In this document: positions 16,088-25,067 of the stretch, one piece after another | Layout of the letters: every line of letters begins with the position of its first letter | Numbering within the stretch: position 1 is the first letter of the stretch | Assembly: GCA_965249215.1 (NCBI GenBank) | Contig: CBDFLN010000001.1 | Span: forward strand, 124,001 to 188,000 | Direction of reading: 5' to 3' | Source of the DNA: G963667675 sp965249215 | GTDB lineage: Bacteria > Chloroflexota > Dehalococcoidia > Lucifugimonadales > UBA3495 | DNA length: 64,000 nt | Position numbers and translations under genes: made by a program | The notes under the pieces: model-generated | Database searches by the model: none | The model's input: the letters and a program-made list of their open reading frames with translations, nothing else | What the model was told of the DNA's origin: nothing

Positions 16088-18592
16088 CTAGAAGGGTAGA
16101 TGCCGGCGAGACCAGAGCAGCCCCAGCAGCGCCAGGCCACCCAGGGCGAAGCCGGCGTCCGTGTGGCTACCTCGTCCACAGCCACCGCCGCCCTCTTCAC
16201 CCTGAACTGGGGATGGCTCCTGTACCGCCGTGGCGGTGGGCTGCTGCGCCGTGGGTGCTGTTGGTTGGGGCGCTTCTATCGTTGCTTCCAGGTCCACCCG
16301 CCTCTCAGTCATGGTGGACAGAGCGTCACTGTATCCCGCAAGGAACAGCTGATACAGCCCCGGCTGCAAGCGGGAAGTGACCTCGCTGCCCAGGGGGACA
16401 GTGAACCCACCGGAAGTGACTTGCTCGGCCAGGCCTGAGGTCAAGGTGTCCCCCGTGACTGGGTCGAAGAGCAGGTAGCGCAGGCCAAGATCGCCGGGGC
16501 CTTCAAGGTTAACCTTGAGAGACTCCTCGGCGCCGATCTGGAGGGCGCGGGTCTCGACGTCCTGGAACGTCACCAGATCCGGCTTACCAAAGCGCCAGTC
16601 GCCCGGGCTGAAGGGGTAGCCCGGTGCACGAAAGGCCTGGAGCTCGGCAAACTGGGCCGGAGGATCGTAGCGGGTCAACATAAAGGGGCCGTTGCTGATG
16701 ACCAGCATCTCGTACCGGTCCCACCAGTCCAGGACCGCCTGATGGCGTCGCTCGACTTCCCGAGGTGTAACCAGGGTTTGGCCGTTTATGGTAAAAATGT
16801 CATCCAGGGCCTCCTGGAATTGATCCAGATCATTCAAGCTGTTTTTCACCCGCCGGGCATCCCGAGACAGCACCAGGCTGATCCAGTCCACATCAAATCG
16901 GGCTGCTGCTGTGTCACTGTATGCCCCCTGTCGCTTGTTGAAGATCAGGTTGTCCATAGCCCAGAGGAGCTCCCAGGGCATGGAGAGGGCCGACGGACTG
17001 GCGTAGGAGGCGATGTAGTTCTCTTCGAAGTGCCAGAAGTCCACGTACACCTCTAGACGGTTCTCATCCAGGACCCGGAACCCCCTAAAGGTGTCCAGGA
17101 AGGGTCGAGATGTGACGGACATGGCGGTTTCGATGCTGGACTTCTTCTGGTCGTAGGCGATATCGAAGCCCTGATAGATGGAGTAGATCACATCGGCCAT
17201 GGTGATGGGCTGGCCGTGGTGCCAGGTGGACTGGAAGTACTTGGAGTAATCCATCGTGACCTTGCTGACAGCCTGGACACCCTGCCCCACCGGGCGCCAG
17301 GTGTCGTTCTCGGAGTCCAACATAACGGCATCGGCTGGGACATCAAGTTTTCCTTGAGGGCCGGCGGTCTCCACCTGGAAGCCCGCTCGGAAGGAGATTG
17401 GGATACCGGTAAAGGGGTGGTTCCACAAGGTCGGGTCGTTCAGGTTGCGCCAGATGTCAACGCTGTACACGTCGGTCATGCCACCGATGGGGTTCCACGT
17501 CGTCCGAAACGTCCAGACCCACAGGTGCCCCACCGTCAGCTCGTTCTTGCCGGGTATCTGGGCCTCACGGAGCGTCCAGGGCGAGCGGGGCCCGGCCACT
17601 ACATCCTGGGTGACGCCTTCAAGCTCCCGCGCAGCCGGGAAGCTGTTGATGACGGTAGCCACCCAGATGCGCACCGACTCCTCCAGAGCCATTTGGGTGA
17701 CCTGCTGGTAGAGATCGTTGCGCTCCTCCAGGCTGGAGAACTGGCCGGTAAAGATGCGCTTGCCCAGATCGTCCAGCTCCTGGTTCTCGTATTGCCAGAA
17801 CCCCGAGGCCCGCCAGCCGGGCATGTTGCCCATCCAGGGCGCCGCCATCTGGTTGATGGTAGAGAAGTCGTACCGGTCCGGGGCCGAACGCCCCCATCCT
17901 TCAGTGTACAAGTGCCACTGGAAAGATATCGGATTCGAGGAATAGACCGACAGGATGGCCGGCGCGAAGGGCTGATATATGGGGGCCACCAGGAAGCCTG
18001 CTTTCTCAAGCTCCACCCGGAGCAAGTCACCCAGGTCCCGCCGCTCATCCTCCACTCGGGTGATGAACTTGAGCCGGATAGGCTGGCCGTTGTAGTGCCA
18101 AACGTTGTCCACCAGCTCGGCGCCAGCCTCCTCCATGGCCTCCCGAATCAGCCCCCGGGCGAACTCCGGGTCGTACTTGATATTGGCCTCTCGGACAAGA
18201 TCGAAGACCGTAAGCTGGTCGAAGTCTGTGGGGCTGACGTGGGTCACCATGGGGCGGGCCATACCACGGTAGATGGTGCCAGCCGCGAATTCCCGGTTGA
18301 CCAGGAACTGCACTGCCCATCGGACATCCCGGATAGAGAAGGGATTGAGCTGGCCCTCCGGAGCAGGGGCGGGGTTCAGGATGATGGAGAGCGTAGTGGC
18401 AGGCGCCTCGTAGATGGTTATACCAGGTGAATCGCGGAGCTCAGTGGCCGCCGCGGTCTTCAGGCCGAAGAGATAGAGGTCCATCTCGTCCTGCTGAAGG
18501 TGCAGGGGAGCCCGGTCCACATCGAAAGCCTTGAAGAAGATCCGTTCGACGGCCGGGCCAGGCGCCTGGGCCGGGGTCGCGCCGTTGACCAC
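16088..18592 (-). CDS. Large substrate-binding protein of a peptide-type ABC importer (SBP family 5)
   Basis: This extracellular solute receptor is the likely partner of the adjacent Opp-like permeases. Segments normally found late in family-5 proteins (FSIRDVRWAVQFLVNREF, about residue 85, then ARPMVTHVSP) come first. The segment that normally comes early (TWHHGQPITMADVIYSIYQG) lies near residue 455. This inverted order recalls archaeal receptors of 800-900 residues. The C-terminus has a Gly/Cys-rich stretch, a membrane helix and RR, like CTERM sorting tails. The visible GTG start leaves out the signal peptide. Its hydrophobic core (LTALLAVLLALGGIGV) is in frame just upstream but lacks a start codon. 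An ATG with a good ribosome site (18663-18665) is one base out of frame across an A4 run (18648-18651). Confidence 0.82.
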   Translation of the reverse strand: MVNGATPAQAPGPAVERIFFKAFDVDRAPLHLQQDEMDLYLFGLKTAAATELRDSPGITIYEAPATTLSIILNPAPAPEGQLNPFSIRDVRWAVQFLVNREFAAGTIYRGMARPMVTHVSPTDFDQLTVFDLVREANIKYDPEFARGLIREAMEEAGAELVDNVWHYNGQPIRLKFITRVEDERRDLGDLLRVELEKAGFLVAPIYQPFAPAILSVYSSNPISFQWHLYTEGWGRSAPDRYDFSTINQMAAPWMGNMPGWRASGFWQYENQELDDLGKRIFTGQFSSLEERNDLYQQVTQMALEESVRIWVATVINSFPAARELEGVTQDVVAGPRSPWTLREAQIPGKNELTVGHLWVWTFRTTWNPIGGMTDVYSVDIWRNLNDPTLWNHPFTGIPISFRAGFQVETAGPQGKLDVPADAVMLDSENDTWRPVGQGVQAVSKVTMDYSKYFQSTWHHGQPITMADVIYSIYQGFDIAYDQKKSSIETAMSVTSRPFLDTFRGFRVLDENRLEVYVDFWHFEENYIASYASPSALSMPWELLWAMDNLIFNKRQGAYSDTAAARFDVDWISLVLSRDARRVKNSLNDLDQFQEALDDIFTINGQTLVTPREVERRHQAVLDWWDRYEMLVISNGPFMLTRYDPPAQFAELQAFRAPGYPFSPGDWRFGKPDLVTFQDVETRALQIGAEESLKVNLEGPGDLGLRYLLFDPVTGDTLTSGLAEQVTSGGFTVPLGSEVTSRLQPGLYQLFLAGYSDALSTMTERRVDLEATIEAPQPTAPTAQQPTATAVQEPSPVQGEEGGGGCGRGSHTDAGFALGGLALLGLLWSRRHLPF

Positions 18593-18735
18593 GCCGATGC
18601 CGCCCAGGGCTAGCAGGACGGCGAGCAGCGCCGTGAGCCTGGACCCATTTTCTGTGATGCCACATCACCCTGCTCCTCTTACCTGTCATGGCAGTAGCCC
18701 TTCCCAATGCTTTTATTGGAGGGCGAGGTCTGAAG

Positions 18736-21306
18736 CTAGCTCCCCACGGGCTGCCACGGGCCGGGGGGAGTACTGTTGCGGGATACCCACAGCCGGTACC
18801 CGATCAGGGCGGCGCCGGAGCCCACCAGGGCCGCGAGGACAACACTCAGCGCGAAGAGCCACCACGCAGCCCCTCCGCCTTCGTCGGCCCCGGACAGGGC
18901 TTCTGCCTCCTGGGCCGACAGTTCGGCCAGGCTGGTTGACACCCCTTGGAGGGTGTCTCGAAGCTCCTGGGTCCCGGACTGCACTGTGGAGGCAACGTTG
19001 GTCTGCAACGACTGCACTCGCTCGTCCAGGTCCTGGAACTGGCGGGCCAGGTCGTCCTGGGCCTTCTTGACGTTATCAAAGCCGAACTCCATGAAGAATG
19101 AGGAGGTGGCGAAGTTGCCTGAGTCATCGAAGATGTTCACTTGGTGGGCGCCCTCCCCGGAGATGGGGATGAACACCTGGGTGGTGAACCGGCCCTGGTC
19201 GTTGGTCCGCTCTGTGTTGATGATGGCGCCACCCACCTGGATGAAGACATTGATCTCCGGTTGGAAATTGAATCCCTGAAGCGTCACCGATTGCCCGCCG
19301 GGGCCCGCGGGCGGGCTGATGAAGACCTCCGGGGCTTGAATGGGTGTGCGGCGGGTGAAGCCGATCTTCTGGTTGATGGGCCCGAACTCCGCCAGGCGGG
19401 TATCGGCCCAGACCATGTACACATCGTCCTCGGTGGCTTTGATGGAGAAGTAGTCACCGATGAACCGGCCACCAGGGAAGCCCTTGTTGGGGTTGGAGGG
19501 GAAATCTGTCACCCTGGCGTTCTGGGTGCGGAAATCCAGCTCTTCATCCACAAAGCCCCAGGTCTCGCCCTTGTCCTCGGAGCGGGAGTAGTAGATATGG
19601 TAACGGACTTCCGCCCTATCATCCCGCATGTCGCCCCACATAGCGTGGACTACACCGTTGGGGTCTACAGTAATGGCGGGAAAGAACTGGAGGTGGTCCG
19701 TGGAGTCGTCGTTGAGGCGTCGGGGGCGGCTCCAGGTCTGGCCTCTATCCAAGGAGCGGAGGACGTAGATGTCTCCGTCGTCAGACTTCTTGTCCGGTGG
19801 GATAGCGGTGTAGATGATATACACATTCCCCTCTGGGCCCGTGGTAATCTGAGGGAAGACGGAGCCCCAGTAGCGGAAGAACGCGGTCCGGGGGGCAAAG
19901 CCTGGCTCATTCAGAGCGGCCGCCCGCACTGGTCTGGAGAAGGTCTGTCCCGCATCGTCAGACCGGGCCACATAGATCTCTGCCAGTCCCTCAAAGGCCT
20001 TATCGTTGGTGGTGTCCATCCATGCCACGTACACGGTCCCGTCGGGGGTCACGGCTGGTTGGGAGCCTTGGACAGTCCGCTTGGAGCCCACAGCGCTCGG
20101 CTCTTCTTCCTCTTCCTGAAGGCTGCCCGCGACGGTGGCGCCCGCTGTGCCTTCCGCCTCGGCTTCCGGTGTATCACCGAAGATGCGGCGCACCGTGGGG
20201 CTCACGGACACGGGCGCGCTCCATGTAATCCCGCCGTCCTCGGAGTGGACCAGTTTGATGGTGGTCTCCACTATAGGCACGCCAAAGAACGGTAGCTCCC
20301 CGATGTGGAAGATCCCGAAACGCTCCGCAAACTCCGTATAGGTGATGTAGATCATGTCACGGCTCTTGTCTGTGGGATGGGGTCCTATGTCCATCCAGGG
20401 TTTGTCCAAGAAGGTGAGTACTACTTCTCCCCTGACCCTTCCTGTAGGGTCGGGGACCAGATCAGTCCTGAGGCCGCTGCGAGCAGAGGAGACCGGCTCG
20501 GCCCAGGTGAAGCCGCCGTCCTCGGACTTGGACACCGCAATACTGGAGACCACCGCGAAGTCCACCGCGGGGCCCACGGAGTACTCCTCTACCCCAATGG
20601 AGATGAAGGCGAAGTAGGCGTTCCCCTCACGATCGAAACCCAGTACGGGATCGCCGCCCGAGACAAAGTCGTCTCGGAGGAACTGGGGCTGGTTGGGGCC
20701 CTCCCACGTCTCCCCTCCGTCGATACTGACATAGGAGGAGACATTGGGGAAGTTGTAGTCAATGGTTCCCATGATGAGGTGCTCTGGGTCGTTGGGGTTC
20801 ACGGCCAGGTGAGGCTCAGTCTGCAAGGGGGAATTGCTGAAGTCCCGGCTGATGAGGATGTCACGGCTGAAGGAGGGCGCTGGGTCTCGGAAGGGCACAA
20901 GAGCCTGGTTCGCGGGGGCGGCCGGAGTTGACACCTCTGGTAGAAGGGGGGCCACGAAGACCTCCTGCAGGCTGCGCCACGCCAGTCCCGGCCGAGGGGT
21001 TATCCCTCGCTTGCCCAATGGGGCTGTCAGGGGCTGGACGTTCAGGTCTGCGGCCATGAGCCAGAGGGGGCCAGAGAGCAGATTACGGATCGGGGTCAGG
21101 AGGGTGAAGGGACTGGGCGATATCTCAGGGGGCGCGTCACCGACACGGGGGGCAAAGATCTCTGGGAGATCTCTGTCGAGGCCTGCCGCCGCCGCATCTG
21201 TCCCTGCTTCATCCGTGTCCCCATCGGCTTGCAGGGGCGCCGCTGCCAGGAGGGTCAGCAGCGCGATGCCTAGAAGTAGGATGGACAGTTTTGTTCGCCC
21301 TCTCAT
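18736..21306 (-). CDS. Secreted BNR/sialidase-type repeat protein with C-terminal anchor
   Basis: The 856-residue protein has a signal peptide (LSILLLGIALLTLLAAAPLQA). A long region follows with Asp-box repeats of the S-x-D-x-G-x-T-W type: SIDGGETW, SEDGGFTW, SEDGGITW, SLDRGQTW and SEDKGETW, between about residues 190 and 610. These form a six-bladed propeller as in sialidases, but no clear sialidase active-site arginine set is seen, so glycoside hydrolase activity is unproven. After a beta domain (about 650-740) come a coil and a C-terminal membrane helix (WWLFALSVVLAALVGSGAAL). It lies between the binding protein and a coiled-coil protein on the same strand, suggesting a surface assembly that captures glycan or peptide substrates for the transporter. 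Confidence 0.75.
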   Translation of the reverse strand: MRGRTKLSILLLGIALLTLLAAAPLQADGDTDEAGTDAAAAGLDRDLPEIFAPRVGDAPPEISPSPFTLLTPIRNLLSGPLWLMAADLNVQPLTAPLGKRGITPRPGLAWRSLQEVFVAPLLPEVSTPAAPANQALVPFRDPAPSFSRDILISRDFSNSPLQTEPHLAVNPNDPEHLIMGTIDYNFPNVSSYVSIDGGETWEGPNQPQFLRDDFVSGGDPVLGFDREGNAYFAFISIGVEEYSVGPAVDFAVVSSIAVSKSEDGGFTWAEPVSSARSGLRTDLVPDPTGRVRGEVVLTFLDKPWMDIGPHPTDKSRDMIYITYTEFAERFGIFHIGELPFFGVPIVETTIKLVHSEDGGITWSAPVSVSPTVRRIFGDTPEAEAEGTAGATVAGSLQEEEEEPSAVGSKRTVQGSQPAVTPDGTVYVAWMDTTNDKAFEGLAEIYVARSDDAGQTFSRPVRAAALNEPGFAPRTAFFRYWGSVFPQITTGPEGNVYIIYTAIPPDKKSDDGDIYVLRSLDRGQTWSRPRRLNDDSTDHLQFFPAITVDPNGVVHAMWGDMRDDRAEVRYHIYYSRSEDKGETWGFVDEELDFRTQNARVTDFPSNPNKGFPGGRFIGDYFSIKATEDDVYMVWADTRLAEFGPINQKIGFTRRTPIQAPEVFISPPAGPGGQSVTLQGFNFQPEINVFIQVGGAIINTERTNDQGRFTTQVFIPISGEGAHQVNIFDDSGNFATSSFFMEFGFDNVKKAQDDLARQFQDLDERVQSLQTNVASTVQSGTQELRDTLQGVSTSLAELSAQEAEALSGADEGGGAAWWLFALSVVLAALVGSGAALIGYRLWVSRNSTPPGPWQPVGS

Positions 21307-21388
21307 TCTGCGCTCCCCTACCTGAGTTTCCTCATCTGCTTCTCTATCTCACCGGGGTTGGGCGCCCGCTCCCACCATCAAAAGCGTC

Positions 21389-22141
21389 CTAGTCCAATTG
21401 GGAAACAAGGGCGTCCATGCGGTTGATCAAAACCAGAAACACGTCTTTGTCAAAGTCACTGGCTACCGTGGAAAAGCCCACAGCGCCGCTGCTCACGAAA
21501 GCATCGAAAAATTCGCAGGAGCTGACGTACTCTGCCTCAAGCCAGTCAAAGTAGGCAGGAAGGAGATTTAGGACGCGATCGGCCTTGGGGCTCAAAGAAG
21601 GGTCCGATTTGATGGCCAGGCTCTTGAGGTCTTCCCAATAGTCGGTGGCCGCCTCACGGGTCTCCGGCATGTCCTTGCGCAGCTCCACCAGGAGGAAACG
21701 GTCGCTCTCCAGCGGAGCAAGGCTCTTCTCCAGCAAGCCTATCCGGTCTTCAAAGGGGCTAAAGCTCTCTATCTTTCTCTGAAGCTCGGCAACAGTGGTA
21801 TCTCGCTGGGTCACTATCTCTTGGGCCTCAGAGAGGTCTGTCTGAATCTGACGTGAGGCCTCCAGGTCAGCCATGGTGGTCCTTAGCTGCAGTTCCACTT
21901 TAGTGAGCTTCTCCTGGTCCTGGGCCACCTCCTTGAGAAGCTCTTCCACTCGTACATCTCTTGCGGCGAGCTCATCCTGGAGCTTGGTGAGCTGAAGCAT
22001 CTGCTCCTTCACCTGGCCCTCTGCGTTACTCTTTTTGGGCTCAAAGATAGCATAGCCGGTGCCGATCCCTGCACCCAGGACAATGAGGATGGTCACTACA
22101 GCGACGGTGATGGGTAGGGCTAACGAAGACCACCGAACCAT
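21389..22141 (-). CDS. Membrane-anchored coiled-coil protein, paralogue of the 8120-9160 product
   Basis: Function unknown. This 250-residue protein has one membrane helix (about residues 8-32, VLGAGIGTGYAIF) and a coiled coil (about 40-140, with heptads such as LTKLQDELAARDVRVEELL). A helical C-terminal part follows. It shares the GAG-x-GTGY membrane motif and the following NAEG with the longer protein at the other end of the transporter block. AGGAG precedes the ATG. It lies 80 bp upstream of the BNR protein gene on the same strand and may be cotranscribed with it. Confidence 0.7.
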   Translation of the reverse strand: MVRWSSLALPITVAVVTILIVLGAGIGTGYAIFEPKKSNAEGQVKEQMLQLTKLQDELAARDVRVEELLKEVAQDQEKLTKVELQLRTTMADLEASRQIQTDLSEAQEIVTQRDTTVAELQRKIESFSPFEDRIGLLEKSLAPLESDRFLLVELRKDMPETREAATDYWEDLKSLAIKSDPSLSPKADRVLNLLPAYFDWLEAEYVSSCEFFDAFVSSGAVGFSTVASDFDKDVFLVLINRMDALVSQLD

Positions 22142-22326
22142 GATAGCCTCTCCTACTGGTAGTTACCTTCTCTCTTAACTAGGTTGACGACATGAATAGG
22201 AAATAGCGGTTATGTCCCTTGCTACTTTGGCCTTGGAGGATGACCCCAACAACCAGCCATGGATACTGTTCGTACCGTTCGGCTGAACCTCGCCCTGGTC
22301 CTCTTCCCAGGTCGAGGGCTTTGTTA

Positions 22327-23736
22327 CTACGTACTGCTCTGGCTCTCCGTAGATCCAGACTCTTGGGCCTCAACTCCCTCTTGCTGCGCCCCAGGCTCCT
22401 CCGGGGTCAGGGAGAACCACCCCTCCCCCCGGAAGGAATTCAGGCCAAAAGCCAAGAGTGGCGCCCTATCGTCTATTTCCACCTGCCAGGTGGTCCACCC
22501 ATCAAAGACGGCCCCTGGATAGAGCCGCTGGGACAGGAAGGGTTCCATGGGAACCAGCCAGAAGGGGATATCGTAAACAAACCCCTGATTGGATATGGCG
22601 TCGAAGTCTACCTGATGAAGCCAATCGATCTCACCCGGAGGCCCTTTGGCATACCGGATACGTACAAGGGCTAGGACGTACTCCATGCCTGCTCGCGGGG
22701 CAGTGTTGAACTGGCTTCTTTGTTGCAGTAGCTGGAAGGCTTGCTCACCCCGGATTACCTGGGTTATGGTGATCTCGTGGACAAAATTGTCCCCGAAAAA
22801 GTCCTGGGTCACAATTCGTACCGGCCAGTTTATTGGCGCTGGGTTGTCGCGGGATTGACCGAGACCTGGGCCAAGAGTCTCAAGGATGAGCTCCCCGGCC
22901 TGAAGCCTGGCAAGGATGGTCATGACCTCCTGGTCCAGGGCCAGGGCATAACCCGCGTCCAGGGGCTGGAAGATGGCGCCCGAACCGCGTCCCGGACTGC
23001 TTTGAATGATCCCTACAACCTCTCCCTGAAGGTTGAGCAGGGCGCCACCGCTTGCTCCTGGGTAAAACGGCGCATCCGTCTGAATAAGCCTGTACTCCTC
23101 CACCTCATTGGGCAAGAAAGCGGAGACGATGCCATTGGTGATGCTAATGCTCTGGTTAAAGGGCGTGAAGCCGATAGCCAGGACCTTGTCGCCGAGACTG
23201 ACCTCTTCAGCTGTACCTATCTTGACGGTGGGTAGGTCTGGACTACCGCTGATTTTGATGATTGCCACATCCCGGATCTCATCCCGGCCCAGGATCAGGC
23301 CCCGCTCCTCCGTCCCATCGATGTGCACCACGGTTACCGAAGGGGCTTCTTGCACCACGTGATTGGCGGTAAGCACATAGCCTCGTTGGTCGAAGATGAC
23401 TCCGGAACCCTTGCCGAGTTCCGTGACCAGCTCCACAGTGGCCTGGCGCACAGCCTCCAGGATCTGGAATGTCGTCGGGGTGGGGATAGGAGTAGGAGGC
23501 GACTCCACCACGGCGACGGGCGTGGGAGTTAGATCTCGGACCGCAGGGGATGGCGACATGGGAGTCGGGGTTGGAGTCGGGGTTGGAGTGGGGGTTGGAG
23601 TGGGGGTCGGAGAAGGAGTTGGGCTTGCTGCGGCGAGCGCCTCAGGAGTGGGGGTGCTTTCAGGCGTGGCCTCTTCATCGTCCCCGCACGCGGCCAAGAG
23701 GATGAGTAGAGTTGGGACAATGAACCACCGGAGCAT
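22327..23736 (-). CDS. Lipoprotein trypsin-like (Deg-type) serine protease with C-terminal beta domain
   Basis: The lipobox LLAAC (about residues 14-18) predicts a lipid-anchored protein. A Thr-Pro-rich linker (about 25-85) follows, then a chymotrypsin-fold protease (about 100-290) with the triad in LTANHVV (His), EIRDVAIIKI (Asp) and YPGASGGALL (Ser). There is no PDZ domain; instead the last 160 residues form a beta-rich domain of the DUF4352/telokin type (YVLALVRIRYAKG). The ATG at 23736 has GGAGG upstream and puts the signal peptide at the N-terminus; an upstream start would add 13 residues. Likely role: envelope quality control or surface processing. Confidence 0.83.
   Translation of the reverse strand: MLRWFIVPTLLILLAACGDDEEATPESTPTPEALAAASPTPSPTPTPTPTPTPTPTPTPMSPSPAVRDLTPTPVAVVESPPTPIPTPTTFQILEAVRQATVELVTELGKGSGVIFDQRGYVLTANHVVQEAPSVTVVHIDGTEERGLILGRDEIRDVAIIKISGSPDLPTVKIGTAEEVSLGDKVLAIGFTPFNQSISITNGIVSAFLPNEVEEYRLIQTDAPFYPGASGGALLNLQGEVVGIIQSSPGRGSGAIFQPLDAGYALALDQEVMTILARLQAGELILETLGPGLGQSRDNPAPINWPVRIVTQDFFGDNFVHEITITQVIRGEQAFQLLQQRSQFNTAPRAGMEYVLALVRIRYAKGPPGEIDWLHQVDFDAISNQGFVYDIPFWLVPMEPFLSQRLYPGAVFDGWTTWQVEIDDRAPLLAFGLNSFRGEGWFSLTPEEPGAQQEGVEAQESGSTESQSST
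23560..23622. repeat. Tandem repeat encoding the Thr-Pro linker of the protease lipoprotein
   Basis: Near-identical six- and twelve-base units built on GGAGT(C/G)GGGGTT repeat across this stretch and encode (Pro-Thr)n. Such runs can change length by slippage in whole-codon steps. Confidence 0.7.
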
Positions 23737-24030
23737 GTAGCCTCCAGCTTTGATGCGACTTAACTTGCATCTCAACTAGTATAGCACGCTCAGAAGGATA
23801 CCAGGAACCCCAACAGAAGCAGAGACTTGGGACTTCTGGTGTGTAAGACGTTCTCACATCTCCTGGGCACGCGCAGTTAGATGTAGCTGTCTGACGTGAG
23901 ATACGAAAATAGGTGGTCAGGCGGATTGATGCCGAGGCATCGCGAGTGGAAGGATCATCTCTCTGGCGGTCAGCACAAGGCTCAGAGGCTGATGCTGGTC
24001 CTCTAGACTGCTGAACTCTAGTGGGCTCTT

Positions 24031-24804
24031 CTACCCCCCTCGGGCGCCCCGCACAGCCTGCATGGCCGCGGCGCCTCCAGCCGCCATTGATCCACCGTCG
24101 GAGGCCACAGGACAGAACTGAAACCCCTGGTTGAACCGCTGTATCGCTTCTTCGTGGTTCGCGCAGTGCACTCCCGGCACCAGGCCGTGGGCCTTGGCTA
24201 CATCCAGCACCCTCTGGCACGCTTGGGCATGCCCCTCGTCCTCGCGGTAATTCGATGGAGGGACGCCCAGAGACAGGGCTAGGTCTGCGGGCCCGATATA
24301 GAAGCCATCGATGCCGGGGGCCTCTGCCAGCTCTTCCAGGCGCTCGACTGTCCTGATGTCCTCTACCATGACCAGGCAGATGATCTCGTCGTTCGCGTGC
24401 TGGAGGTAGTCGGCCCCGGCGTAGAATCGGACCCGATTGGGCCCGAGGCTTCGATACCCCAGGGACGGGTACCGACAGGCCCTTCCAGCTTTGGCTGCCT
24501 CCTCCCCATTGTTGACTAGGGGGACGATGACCCCATAGGCGCCGGCGTCCAGCACCCACTGGATAAAATAGGGCTCGTTCCAGGGGATTCGCACCAGAGG
24601 GACCGTGTCTGTAGTGCTTACTGCCTGAAGCCAGTTAGCCGCCCGGTCAGGACCGATTCCCATGCCGTGCTGCATGTCGAGGACCAGACCGTCGAACCCC
24701 ACGTTGGCCATGATCTCGGCGGCGTAGGTGTCCGCCAGGGACATCCATCCCACGGCGGCGGACTTGCCTTCTCGCCAGAGGGCCTTTACCTTGTTCGGAC
24801 GCAT
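24031..24804 (-). CDS. HpcH/HpaI-family aldolase
   Basis: The enzyme belongs to the class II pyruvate-aldolase family (2-keto-3-deoxy acid or 4-hydroxy-2-oxoheptanedioate aldolases), a TIM barrel using a divalent metal. Hallmarks are FDGLVLDMQHG (about residue 37), VPLVRIPWNEP (about 68), the arginine in YRSLGPNRVRF (about 115) and GIDGFYIGPADLALSLG (about 160-176). GGGAGG precedes the ATG at 24804 and gives 257 residues. It is isolated between the protease gene and the divergent ychF-like gene, so its substrate cannot be inferred. Confidence 0.85.
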   Translation of the reverse strand: MRPNKVKALWREGKSAAVGWMSLADTYAAEIMANVGFDGLVLDMQHGMGIGPDRAANWLQAVSTTDTVPLVRIPWNEPYFIQWVLDAGAYGVIVPLVNNGEEAAKAGRACRYPSLGYRSLGPNRVRFYAGADYLQHANDEIICLVMVEDIRTVERLEELAEAPGIDGFYIGPADLALSLGVPPSNYREDEGHAQACQRVLDVAKAHGLVPGVHCANHEEAIQRFNQGFQFCPVASDGGSMAAGGAAAMQAVRGARGG

Positions 24805-25067
24805 GCTCGCCTCCCTCTGTGCTGAACGACTAAGATGCGAATCGTGCACTCTCTACTTGGGACACCGCCATATTGTACCCTTATGCTGGAAGCAATGGAT
24901 AGCCTGCATCGGGTGGTCTCACTGCTCTATGAGATGCAACAGTTTCTCCAGAGGTATGCTAACATCAGGTTGGCAGTGGCGTGGGGATAACCATCAAAGT
25001 GCGTTTTGGCCGTTCACTTCGTCATGGGGATTGGGCTTGCCTGAGGGACGGCTAACCTCGAAGGTGT

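Noticed and set aside
17216..18430. 404-codon open frame on the plus strand opposite the binding-protein gene
   Set aside because: It is an antisense shadow. The minus frame has clear SBP family motifs, while this one has no ribosome site or domain.
19141..20295. 384-codon plus-strand frame opposite the BNR protein gene
   Set aside because: Antisense shadow; the Asp-box repeats lie on the minus strand.
23675..24559. 294-codon minus frame overlapping the aldolase gene
   Set aside because: Arg/Gly/Pro-rich out-of-frame product; the aldolase frame is correct.
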